DNA of 8,463 bases from Pseudomonadota bacterium (GTDB lineage Bacteria > Desulfobacterota > Syntrophia > Syntrophales > JADFWA01), in assembly GCA_015222855.1 (NCBI GenBank), contig JADFWA010000010.1, positions 1 through 8,463 of the forward strand. The letters are read 5' to 3'. Position 1 is the first letter of the stretch; each line of letters opens with the position of its first letter. Below are positions 1 to 6,022 of the stretch, one piece after another. Made by a program: the position numbers and the translations under genes. Below the pieces are notes generated by a model, which saw only the letters and a list, made by a program, of their open reading frames with translations, made no database searches and was not told the origin of the DNA.

Positions 1-6
1 CATCCC

Positions 7-71
7 GTAGGACAGCCGTCTCGGCTGTCTAAGCGATTCACCATTATGGACAGGCGGGACGCCTGTCCTAC
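7..71. repeat. REPIN-like doublet: two inverted hairpin repeats
   Basis: Two imperfect copies of a short palindromic unit face each other. Unit A is GTAG followed by an 8-bp stem GACAGCCG / CGGCTGTC with loop TCT (11-29). Unit B is on the other strand, with stem GGACAGGCG / CGCCTGTCC and loop GGA (48-68). The outer ends GTAGGACAG (7-15) and CTGTCCTAC (63-71) are exact reverse complements, so the whole doublet is itself an inverted repeat with an 18-nt spacer (30-47). This is the architecture of REPINs, which are REP pairs mobilised in trans by RAYT transposases. No RAYT gene is present in the window, so mobility is an inference. Confidence 0.75.
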
Positions 72-83
72 TGTGTTGGAAGG
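26..83 (+). repeat. Left copy of 58-bp inverted repeat at window ends
   Basis: Bases 26-83 are the exact reverse complement of 8406-8463. Similarity continues to about base 98 with one inserted base and one mismatch. The repeat contains hairpin unit B of the REPIN-like doublet plus its flanks. Because the flanks match as well as the hairpin, these are copies of one longer dispersed element, not two independent short hairpins. Confidence 0.9.
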
Positions 84-167
84 TCAATGTCTATTTTGGG
101 GAGAAATAGTGTCAGAAATTACGGTGTTTCTTTTAATACCAAGTTACATTCTTTTTTACCTTAGAGT

Positions 168-206
168 CTGTCCTACCCCCGTGGTAGGTCGGGCGTCTCG
201 CCCGAC
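168..206. repeat. Third hairpin repeat of the GTAGG family
   Basis: GTAG (184-187) is followed by stem GTCGGGCG (188-195), loop TCT (196-198) and CGCCCGAC (199-206). This is the same layout as the hairpins at 11-29 and 48-68, but with three paired substitutions in the stem. The sequence CTGTCCTAC at 168-176 matches the outer end of the doublet, and CCTACC/GGTAGG (172-177, 183-188) could form a competing stem. It looks like a rearranged or partial doublet. Confidence 0.7.
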
Positions 207-267
207 AGAGTCGTCTTTGAATGCAACTTTGTATAAGTCCTTCTTTATTACTTTCCTACCCTTGGCA

Positions 268-390
268 GACTCGCAAAAAGTCACGTGATTAGATAAATTA
301 ACCTTAAACGCTAATGTAACTATTTGTAAATACTGGATTCCTGCCTGCGCGGGAATGACAAAAGTGTTTGATCTCGACTTTTTACGAGTC
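268..390. repeat. Small element with 15-bp inverted ends (MITE-like remnant)
   Basis: GACTCGCAAAAAGTC (268-282) and GACTTTTTACGAGTC (376-390) are inverted copies with one mismatch. They bracket about 93 bp that includes a hairpin (337-344 with 349-356). No target duplication is obvious. The unit may be a degenerate non-autonomous element or a composite of two repeats. Confidence 0.45.
337..360. repeat. Hairpin repeat ending GAATGACA, copy 1
   Basis: ATTCCTGC (337-344), loop CTGC, GCGGGAAT (349-356) forms an 8-bp stem with one T-G wobble and is followed by GACA. A second hairpin with the same outer bases (ATTC...GAATGACA) but different inner stem bases lies at 8194-8218. The type resembles the ATTCC...GGGAAT palindromes dispersed in many bacterial genomes. 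Confidence 0.55.
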
Positions 391-455
391 CATCACTCTT
401 AACACTTCGTAAGATTCCCCGCAACAAGCTTTCGGAGCTTCAAATTTTATTTATA

Positions 456-485
456 TTGACAAAAAGTTTATCAGTATTGTATAGT
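456..485 (+). promoter_or_regulatory. Sigma70-type promoter of the ino1 operon
   Basis: A perfect -35 box TTGACA (456-461) is separated by 18 bp from TATAGT (480-485), a 5/6 match to the -10 consensus. The surroundings are AT-rich. Transcription would start near 491-493 and leave a leader of about 85 nt before the ino1 ATG. Confidence 0.65.
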
Positions 486-508
486 ACTTTGTTGTTTTGG
501 ACTTGTAA

Positions 509-520
509 TGACAATTGTCA
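509..520. promoter_or_regulatory. 12-bp palindrome in the ino1 leader, possible operator
   Basis: TGACAATTGTCA is a perfect 12-bp palindrome. It lies about 17-28 nt downstream of the predicted transcription start and before the ribosome site. Its position and symmetry suit a dimeric repressor site, but no matching regulator is encoded here, so a role is only inferred. Confidence 0.35.
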
Positions 521-575
521 AAATTGAAGGATCAGAAAAATCTTTTTGCTTAAAGAGCACGGGGGATTGATAGTT

Positions 576-1679
576 ATGGAAAAGATCAGGGTTGCAATTG
601 TAGGGATAGGAAATTGTGCATCCTCTTTGATTCAGGGAATTGAATATTATAAGACAAAAATGGAAAAGGACATAATCGGTTTAATGCACTGGGATATCGG
701 CGGCTACAAGCCGTATGATATTGAGATTGCCGCGGCCTTCGATATTGATAAGAGAAAAGTCGGTAAGGATGTATCAGAAGCCATTTTTCAGCCCCCCAAC
801 TGCACTGCAGTCTTTCATAAGGATGTCCCGAAAAAAGGAACGATTGTCCGGATGGGTAAGGTCCTGGACGGTTTTGCAGATCACATGAAGAATTACGATG
901 AAAAAAAGGCCTTCCTTTTATCCGATGAGAAAGAGGCAAGTAAAGAGGATGTTGTGAGGGAACTCAGAGAATCCGGTACAGAAATCCTTCTAAATTACCT
1001 TCCCGTAGGTTCTGAAGAAGCAACAAATTTTTATGCTGAATGTGCACTTGATGCCGGTGTGGGTTTTATAAATAACATACCTGTTTTTATAGCCAGCGAT
1101 CCGGAATGGGCCAGGCGATTTGAAGATAAGGAGATACCGATTATCGGGGACGATGTAAAATCCCAGCTCGGTGCTACCATTGTGCATCGGGTATTAACAG
1201 ATCTCTTTAAAAAGAGAGGGGTGAAGCTTGAGCGAACATACCAGTTGAATACCGGTGGAAACACAGATTTTCTGAACATGCTCGACAGAAATCGTCTTAT
1301 TTCCAAGAAAGAATCCAAGACAGAGGCCGTACAATCTCAAGCCAAAAACCGTCTGGAAGATGAAAATATTCACATCGGCCCCAGTGACTGGGTGGCGTGG
1401 CAGCAAGACAATAAGATATGCTTTATCCGAATGGAAGGCAAACTCTTTGGAGATATACCCATGAACCTTGAACTCAGGCTTTCAGTGGAAGATTCACCCA
1501 ATTCCGGAGGGGTGGTAATAGACGCTATAAGGTGTTGCAAGCTGGCACTTGAGAGAGGTAAGGGAGGAATTCTGTATTCTCCTTCTGCCTATTTTATGAA
1601 ACACCCTCCTAAACAGTTCACTGATGATGAGGCATACGGAATGACCGAGGAATTTATTGCAGGAAAAAGGAAAGATTAA
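576..1679 (+). CDS. ino1: Inositol-1-phosphate synthase (myo-inositol-3-phosphate synthase)
   Basis: This NAD-dependent cytosolic enzyme converts glucose-6-phosphate to inositol phosphate and is the committed step of inositol synthesis. The 367-residue product has the short prokaryotic/archaeal form. An N-terminal Rossmann glycine motif GIGNCASS occupies residues 10-17, followed by [20 protein letters not shown] (K195) and [13 protein letters not shown]. The segment [13 protein letters not shown] (243-255) carries the lysines expected at the active site. The C-terminal part, with [22 protein letters not shown], is also typical of the family. The ATG at 576 is preferred because it follows a purine-rich ribosome site (GGGGG, 561-565) and gives the family-typical start [18 protein letters not shown] at 546 would add ten residues without support. 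It is the first gene of an operon: the next gene starts 21 nt downstream. Confidence 0.95.
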   Translation: MEKIRVAIVGIGNCASSLIQGIEYYKTKMEKDIIGLMHWDIGGYKPYDIEIAAAFDIDKRKVGKDVSEAIFQPPNCTAVFHKDVPKKGTIVRMGKVLDGFADHMKNYDEKKAFLLSDEKEASKEDVVRELRESGTEILLNYLPVGSEEATNFYAECALDAGVGFINNIPVFIASDPEWARRFEDKEIPIIGDDVKSQLGATIVHRVLTDLFKKRGVKLERTYQLNTGGNTDFLNMLDRNRLISKKESKTEAVQSQAKNRLEDENIHIGPSDWVAWQQDNKICFIRMEGKLFGDIPMNLELRLSVEDSPNSGGVVIDAIRCCKLALERGKGGILYSPSAYFMKHPPKQFTDDEAYGMTEEFIAGKRKD

Positions 1680-1700
1680 TGAAAAGCGGAAGGTTAGATT

Positions 1701-3026
1701 ATGAAATGCCTGATCATTGCAGGTGGTAAGGGAAGTAGGTTATCGAAACGGGGAGATTCAAAGCCCCTCGTTCCGCTTCTTGGACTTCCCCTTATCGAAC
1801 GTGTGATATTAACGGCAAGTAAAAGTGGCCTTGATGACTTCCATGTTGTTACGGGGTACAATGGTGAAAAAGTAAGACAGCATCTCACCAGATTCAGCCA
1901 GGCCAGAAATATTAAGATAAATCATATCACTAACGAGGAATGGGAAAAGGAAAATGGTTTATCTGTTCTTAAGGCGAAGGATTTCTTAAATGATAACTTT
2001 ATTCTGTTAATGGGAGACCACATCTTTGATGAAGACATCCTTAAGAGATTAAAAGGTGAGCGGCTGCAAAGTGGTGAGGTCATATTAGCAGTCGACTATA
2101 ACACAAGTTCAAATAGTTTAGTTGACATTGATGATGTTACAAAAGTTCTTGTAGAAAATGGCAAAGTCAAAGATATAGGGAAGAATCTTACAGGGCATAA
2201 TGCATACGATACGGGAATATTTCTCTGTTCACCGGCGATCTTTACAGCGATTGAGACAAGTATTGCCCGTAATAATGACAGCACCCTTTCCGGAGCTATA
2301 AGGTTAATGTCCGAAGATGGTAAGGTTAGAACCTTTGACATTAGAAATGGCTTCTGGATAGATGTGGATGACGAAGAAACTTTTCACAAAGCAGAAAGGG
2401 TGCTGATAAATAAATTAAAGAAGCCTTCCGACGGTCCTGTATCAAGATATCTTAACAGACCCCTCTCTTTTATAACTTCAAAGTATCTCGTAAAAACCAG
2501 TATTACCCCAAACCAGATATCATTCTTTTCTTTCGTCCTTTCTTTGATAGCCTCGGCCTTTTTCCTCTTGGGCAACTATATGGCTCTTGCCACTGGTGGG
2601 GTTCTTGTCCAGGTAGCTTCAATAATCGACGGCTGTGATGGAGAAGTCGCACGGTTGAAACATCAAGAGAGTGATTTTGGTGGATGGTTTGATGCCGTTT
2701 TAGACCGGTATGCGGATGCGTTTATCCTTTTGGGATTGACCTGCTATACTTTAGTACCAGGGTATAATTTTCTTCCTTTATTTATCGGGTTTATGGCTAT
2801 TATCGGTTCGTTTATGAATAGCTATACGGCTGATAAATATGATGGTCTCATGAAAAAACTGCTTGGTGAGGGAAAGAGTTATTTTAGAATGGGACGTGAT
2901 GTCAGGATGTTCATAGTATTCATCGGAGCCATAGTTAATCAGGCATTTTTGACACTTCTTTTCCTCGCACTATTGATGAATATAGAGAATATTAGGCGAG
3001 TAGTAGTCTGTTATAAAAGTGAATAG
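1701..3026 (+). CDS. Bifunctional inositol-phosphate cytidylyltransferase / CDP-alcohol phosphatidyltransferase (IPCT-DIPPS-like)
   Basis: This 441-residue protein fuses two enzymes. Residues 1 to about 240 are a nucleotidyltransferase: AGGKGSRL (7-14) with K21-P22, an LMGDH motif with D106, and WIDVDD (219-224) as probable metal ligands. Residues from about 250 to the end are a membrane CDP-alcohol phosphatidyltransferase. They begin with TPNQIS (269-274) and hydrophobic helices at about 275-290 and 293-309. The full signature follows: D310, D313-G314, A317-R318, G327, D331 and D335, with exactly the family spacing. About four more membrane segments follow. This architecture is known from enzymes that form CDP-inositol from CTP and inositol-1-phosphate and condense it with inositol-1-phosphate to phosphorylated di-myo-inositol phosphate. 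The adjacent ino1 supports that substrate. An inositol phospholipid synthase or another polyol is the alternative. The ribosome site GCGGAAGG (1686-1693) is well placed. Confidence 0.85.
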   Translation: MKCLIIAGGKGSRLSKRGDSKPLVPLLGLPLIERVILTASKSGLDDFHVVTGYNGEKVRQHLTRFSQARNIKINHITNEEWEKENGLSVLKAKDFLNDNFILLMGDHIFDEDILKRLKGERLQSGEVILAVDYNTSSNSLVDIDDVTKVLVENGKVKDIGKNLTGHNAYDTGIFLCSPAIFTAIETSIARNNDSTLSGAIRLMSEDGKVRTFDIRNGFWIDVDDEETFHKAERVLINKLKKPSDGPVSRYLNRPLSFITSKYLVKTSITPNQISFFSFVLSLIASAFFLLGNYMALATGGVLVQVASIIDGCDGEVARLKHQESDFGGWFDAVLDRYADAFILLGLTCYTLVPGYNFLPLFIGFMAIIGSFMNSYTADKYDGLMKKLLGEGKSYFRMGRDVRMFIVFIGAIVNQAFLTLLFLALLMNIENIRRVVVCYKSE

Positions 3027-3588
3027 TGTAGCCTGTGTAAAGAAAAAGATAGAGGAGGTTATCGTGAGCTCCGCCGTTTCTGAAGATCCGGTACATTCAA
3101 AGAATACCCTGAAGTGGCTGTTGAAGTTTGATCCAGATGCTGATGAGGCATTGCAGATTGCCGCTCTTGGACACGATATTGAGAGGGCAGTGGAGGAGCG
3201 GAAAGTTAGGCGTAAGGATTATGAGAGTTACGATGAGTTTAAAAAAGCACATGCTTTGAAGAGTGCTGAGATATTGAGAGAGATCATGGATGAATGCCGT
3301 TCGAGTAGAAAACTTACTGAGGATGTATATAATCTCATTTGCCTTCATGAAAGGGGAGGTCACAACAGGGCTAACCTGTTAAGGGATGCGGACAGTATCT
3401 CTTTTTTTGATGTCAATCTCTCCTTTTACTTTACACGTAATGGGGTAGAAGAGACAAAAGAGAGATATCTGTGGGGCTACAGGAAATTGTCGGATAGTCT
3501 GAAGGCAATTGTGGCAGATTTTAATTACGAAGACAAGGAACTGGATTCTCTTGTAAAAAGCTGGATTGCAGATTTTAACTCGACGTAA
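3019..3588 (+). CDS. HD-fold phosphohydrolase-like protein of unknown function
   Basis: The protein is 189 residues, soluble, with no signal or membrane segment. It carries residues in HD-superfamily order: H26 (in EDPVHSKNT), the H52-D53 pair (in AALGHDIERA), H78, H110, H115 and D123/D125 (in RDADSISFF). This suggests a metal-dependent phosphohydrolase, but no substrate can be read from the sequence. It is coupled to the upstream fusion gene, starting with GTG inside that gene's last codons (8-nt overlap), so it probably serves the same inositol pathway. An alternative GTG at 3064 has a near-perfect ribosome site (AGGAGG, 3053-3058, 5-nt spacing) and would remove 15 residues. The longer start is kept because the helix KKKIEEVI leading into the H26 region looks like part of the domain. 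The stop lies 3 nt before a MITE-like element. Confidence 0.75.
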   Translation: MNSVACVKKKIEEVIVSSAVSEDPVHSKNTLKWLLKFDPDADEALQIAALGHDIERAVEERKVRRKDYESYDEFKKAHALKSAEILREIMDECRSSRKLTEDVYNLICLHERGGHNRANLLRDADSISFFDVNLSFYFTRNGVEETKERYLWGYRKLSDSLKAIVADFNYEDKELDSLVKSWIADFNST

Positions 3589-3591
3589 TTA

Positions 3592-3769
3592 AACCCAGAT
3601 TTTGCAGTAGAGACCGTAGCGAGACGAAGAAAACCGCTACGAACCGCGTAGTTGGAGCGATTTTGCGACGCAGGTATATCCATAGATATGTTGAGGAACA
3701 AAATCGTACAACAATCGGTGCAGCAAGGATTTTCAAGTCGCAGTAGGTGGCTACTGCAAAATCTGGGTT
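3592..3769. mobile_element. 178-bp MITE-like element with 19-bp perfect terminal inverted repeats
   Basis: AACCCAGATTTTGCAGTAG (3592-3610) is the exact reverse complement of 3751-3769. Inside are further complementary pairs: GTAGCG/CGCTAC (3616-3621, 3635-3640), CTACG/CGTAG (3638-3642, 3647-3651) and CGATTTTG/CAAAATCG (3658-3665, 3699-3706). It has no transposase. It sits precisely between two convergent genes, 3 nt past the stop of the HD gene and overlapping the TAA stop of the zinc-ribbon gene by 2 nt. Flanks are TTAA-like on both sides, so a short TA/TTAA duplication is possible but not provable. An RNA copy from either strand could form a long hairpin and might act as a terminator. Confidence 0.7.
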
Positions 3770-4076
3770 AAAGACCACTCTTCTTACCACAATAAGGACA
3801 GAAAGTGAAATCTCCCCCCAATTTTCGGCCGCAATAGCGGCATCGAGTATCACCCATTGCCATTGTTCTGCCTTCCTCATCAAAAACCAGGCCGCAATTT
3901 TCGCACATGAGAACCGCTTCACCACGCCTGACCGGGAAAAGCGGGATAAAAAACAGACTCAGATAATGATCAACCCTCTTCAGCCAGGCTGCGTAGTGAC
4001 CGCAGGAAGGGCATAGCCTTGGAGTGTCACCGATCCGTCTGGTCCTTGGTTGAATGCCGCCGATGAAAAAAAACAT
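3768..4076 (-). CDS. Small zinc-ribbon protein
   Basis: The 102-residue protein has four CxxC pairs: C22/C25, C58/C61, C79/C82 and C93/C96. The first two and last two could each make a four-cysteine zinc site, giving two zinc ribbons. Between them lies SLFFIPLFPV, a hydrophobic stretch seen in other small zinc-ribbon proteins and too short to count as a clear membrane anchor. The start begins MFFFIGGI and has a purine-rich site (GGAGCGGAGA) directly before the ATG. The gene begins inside the 3' end of the IMPase-like gene, overlapping it by 50 nt in another frame, so the two are probably co-transcribed. Its stop codon is shared with the edge of the MITE-like element. Molecular role unknown. 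Confidence 0.8.
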   Translation of the reverse strand: MFFFIGGIQPRTRRIGDTPRLCPSCGHYAAWLKRVDHYLSLFFIPLFPVRRGEAVLMCENCGLVFDEEGRTMAMGDTRCRYCGRKLGGDFTFCPYCGKKSGL

Positions 4077-4854
4077 TCTCCGCTCCAGTTCTTAGGACAT
4101 CGATCATCTTGCCATGTATCTTCCTGTTTGTAGCGAGTATGTGGGGGGACTTCAGGCAGTAATCTTTCCCGAAAATCTCGGTAACCAGTCCGCCCGCCTC
4201 CTCTACCAGAAGCCATCCGGCGGCGGTATCCCAGGGATTTAACCTCAGTTCCCAGAATCCGTCGAAGCGGCCCGCCGCTATGTATGCCAGGTCAAGCGCC
4301 GCTGAACCAGCACGGCGAATGGCCATGACCTTAGTGGCCATTTCATTAAAATAATTGAGATTGTTGTCCGGGTTTTCACGAATATCATAGGGAAAACCGG
4401 TGGCCAGAAGACTTCTTGAAAGTTCCGTGGTGTCCGAAACGGAAATCCTTTCACCATTCAGAAAGGCGCCCTCCCCCTTTTCCGCGACAAACATCTCTTC
4501 CATCACCGGGTTGTAAATGACCCCGAGGATGATCTCATTTTCCTTTTCCAGGGCGATGGAGACACAGAAGACGGGATACCCGTGGGCATAATTGGTGGTA
4601 CCGTCAAGCGGGTCTATAATCCACCTGAACTCAGATCCCCTGTCTGTTCCTGCAGATTCCTCCGCCAGGATGTCATGGTGGGGGAATTTCTTGTCAATTC
4701 TGGATATCAGCATCTCTTCGGACATCCTGTCCACTTCCGTGACAATGTCAATTTCACCCTTGTATTTTACCGCAAGTGTCTCACCCAGTCTCTCTTTGAG
4801 AAAAGTCCCTGCTTCCCTTGCAATGGCTATGGTAAATTCCCTGTAATTACTCAT
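4027..4854 (-). CDS. suhB: Inositol monophosphatase family protein
   Basis: The product is a cytosolic Mg-dependent phosphatase of 275 residues, the usual family length. Metal ligands are all present: E65-E66 in LAEES, D81 and D84 in the IDPLDGTTN motif (80-88), and D209 in NPWDTAAGWLLVEEAGG (207-222). The family hydrolyses inositol-1-phosphate and sometimes fructose-1,6-bisphosphate or NADP, and SuhB can also act in rRNA antitermination. Here the convergent inositol operon makes a role in releasing free inositol, or in dephosphorylating phosphorylated di-inositol phosphate, attractive but unproven. The ATG at 4854 is chosen because it follows CTGGAG with 9-nt spacing and gives the typical MSNYREFTIAIAREAG start. 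An upstream in-frame start at 4917 would add 21 unusual residues. The C-terminal tail after about residue 262 (HRRHSTKDQTDR) is polar, and its end is coded in the overlap with the zinc-ribbon gene. Confidence 0.92.
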   Translation of the reverse strand: MSNYREFTIAIAREAGTFLKERLGETLAVKYKGEIDIVTEVDRMSEEMLISRIDKKFPHHDILAEESAGTDRGSEFRWIIDPLDGTTNYAHGYPVFCVSIALEKENEIILGVIYNPVMEEMFVAEKGEGAFLNGERISVSDTTELSRSLLATGFPYDIRENPDNNLNYFNEMATKVMAIRRAGSAALDLAYIAAGRFDGFWELRLNPWDTAAGWLLVEEAGGLVTEIFGKDYCLKSPHILATNRKIHGKMIDVLRTGAENVFFHRRHSTKDQTDR

Positions 4855-5072
4855 GAGATAAATCTCCAGAAAAGTTGTAAGTTGGACTGAGATATCACTT
4901 TCAACGTGGCTTATCAATGTTTAAAATCAGGGGTCAGGAATCGGAAAACGGTTAACGGACTACATGACCGGGTTACCAACTTTTTGTTGCGTGATTGTAT
5001 ATTTGGTGATAAGTACCCCGCTTAACATAAAATAATAAAAACCCGGCCAGGCCTTCGAGTGTGTGAAATCCC

Positions 5073-5903
5073 ATGAAAAATGAAAAAGAAGAATTAAAGC
5101 AAGATATAGAAGAGACTGGTCCTGATTTAAAAAAAATCAGGGAATCCAGGGAAATGACGTTAAAAGATGTGTTCGAGTTAACCAGGATCAGAGTCTCAAT
5201 TCTCCAGGCCATTGAGAATGAAGACTTCCATTTACTTCCTGAACCGGTCTACGCAAGGACATTTATAAAGACCTATACAAAGATGCTGGATATTGACGGT
5301 GAAAAGATTCTTTCCCGCTACGAGGGGTACCTTGAACAGAACGAAGTCCCAGACGAAAAGGAAACTGCAAGCAGGAGTTCCTGGTTTAGGTCTCACCGCA
5401 GTCTTTTGGTATGGATATTCTCTGTTCTTGTTGTTGCGGTCTTTCTTATTTTCTTTTTCTACCCGAATCACAAGACCAAACAGGAAATTGCCGGAAAACC
5501 AACAGGTGAAAGCAAGCTCGTAAAAGATGCTAAGGAGAAAACTGCTGATAAAATAAACAGCAAAACAGAGACTCATGCCACCGCTGATAAAACTGCAAGT
5601 AAGCAAGAAGACGTAGCTGAAGAAAAACCCGGCGCCACTCAGGACATCGCCAATTATAAATTGACCATAGAAGCAACTGAAGTGACGTGGTTAAAGATAG
5701 CTGAGGGGGATAACCCTCCCGAGGAAATTCTATTGAAACCGGGCGAAAAGATTCATAAAGAAACTCCAGATGGATTTAAAATTTACATCGGGAATGCCGG
5801 AGGCGTCAATGTTTCGTTTCAAGGGAAACCCCTTGGTGTATTGGGAGAGCATGGCCAGGTCGTCCATTTGACACTGCCGGAAGATGCCGAAGGCGGAAGA
5901 TAG
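5073..5903 (+). CDS. rodZ: RodZ-like protein: HTH domain, one membrane helix, DUF4115 domain
   Basis: This 276-residue bitopic membrane protein is probably a cytoskeletal adaptor linking MreB to the cell-wall elongation machinery. Residues 16-80 form the RodZ-type helix-turn-helix region (LKKIRESREMTLKDV, then ARTFIKTYTKMLDID). Residues about 111-130 are one strongly hydrophobic helix preceded by basic residues (RSHRS), giving an N-in orientation. Residues 131-190 are a low-complexity K/E/T/A linker. Residues 192-272 match the C-terminal beta-rich DUF4115 type (EATEVTWLKI, LLKPGEKI, IYIGNAGGVNVSFQGKPLG). The ATG at 5073 has an in-frame stop three codons upstream and only a weak ribosome site. 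The intergenic DNA behind it is interrupted by an insertion sequence, so an original link to tatA is plausible. Members of this family are also annotated simply as HTH/DUF4115 proteins. Confidence 0.85.
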   Translation: MKNEKEELKQDIEETGPDLKKIRESREMTLKDVFELTRIRVSILQAIENEDFHLLPEPVYARTFIKTYTKMLDIDGEKILSRYEGYLEQNEVPDEKETASRSSWFRSHRSLLVWIFSVLVVAVFLIFFFYPNHKTKQEIAGKPTGESKLVKDAKEKTADKINSKTETHATADKTASKQEDVAEEKPGATQDIANYKLTIEATEVTWLKIAEGDNPPEEILLKPGEKIHKETPDGFKIYIGNAGGVNVSFQGKPLGVLGEHGQVVHLTLPEDAEGGR

Positions 5904-5912
5904 ACTCGTTTT

Positions 5913-5928
5913 GGGTTTCAGTAAACAT
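5913..5928 (+). repeat. Target-site duplication, left copy (16 bp)
   Basis: GGGTTTCAGTAAACAT directly abuts the left IS end and is repeated exactly at 7360-7375 next to the right end. The match also runs one T further into the IS, which is probably chance. Long duplications have been described for relatives of IS1202. Confidence 0.9.
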
Positions 5929-5978
5929 TGTTGATAGCAAATGATATGACCGCAATTCATAGCAAATGATTTGTCCGC
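5929..5978 (+). repeat. IS left inverted end with two iterated binding-site-like motifs
   Basis: ATAGCAAATGATATGACCGC (5934-5953) and ATAGCAAATGATTTGTCCGC (5959-5978) differ at two positions and are 25 bp apart. The right end carries the same pair in inverted orientation (ATAGCATTTC... and ATAGCAAGTG...). Such iterations are probably transposase contact sites. Confidence 0.75.
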
Positions 5979-5996
5979 TTTTGCGGATTCTGGATA

Positions 5997-6022
5997 ATAG
6001 TACTTACGGAGGTGAGTACTAT
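5997..6022 (+). promoter_or_regulatory. Hairpin holding the transposase ribosome site in its loop
   Basis: ATAGTACT (5997-6004) and AGTACTAT (6015-6022) are perfect 8-bp complementary arms around a 10-nt loop. The loop contains the Shine-Dalgarno GGAGG (6008-6012), and the first two bases of the ATG (6021) are paired in the stem. Folding would limit ribosome access and could keep transposase expression low. The structure is visible in the sequence; its regulatory role is inferred. Confidence 0.6.

Larger units (their letters stand above)
1..455. other. Gene-free, repeat-rich intergenic region upstream of ino1
   Basis: No convincing gene is visible here. An open frame at 46-288 runs straight through two palindromic repeats, has no ribosome site and resembles no protein family, so it was not called. 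The stretch contains a doublet of short hairpins (7-71), a further related hairpin (184-206), and an element with 15-bp inverted ends (268-390) that encloses another hairpin (337-356). A small hairpin at 426-440 (AAGCT, loop TTCGG, AGCTT) precedes the ino1 promoter. It could be a weak terminator for anything reading in from the left, but no strong T-run follows it. Confidence 0.7.

Noticed and set aside
46..288. 80-codon open frame near the left end
   Set aside because: It runs through palindromic dispersed repeats, has no ribosome site and shows no recognisable protein features.
546..575. TTG start giving ino1 ten extra residues
   Set aside because: No suitable ribosome site. The ATG at 576 has one and gives the family-typical N-terminus.
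3575..3925. Minus-strand open frame of 116 codons across the MITE-like element
   Set aside because: It covers the whole repeat element and runs antisense-frame to the zinc-ribbon gene. No family features. Openness across the repeat is probably incidental.
4582..4890. Plus-strand frames opposite the IMPase gene
   Set aside because: Shadows of a gene whose catalytic motifs are all on the minus strand.
5232..5606. Minus-strand open frame opposite rodZ
   Set aside because: Lies within a gene with clear HTH, membrane and DUF4115 regions on the plus strand.
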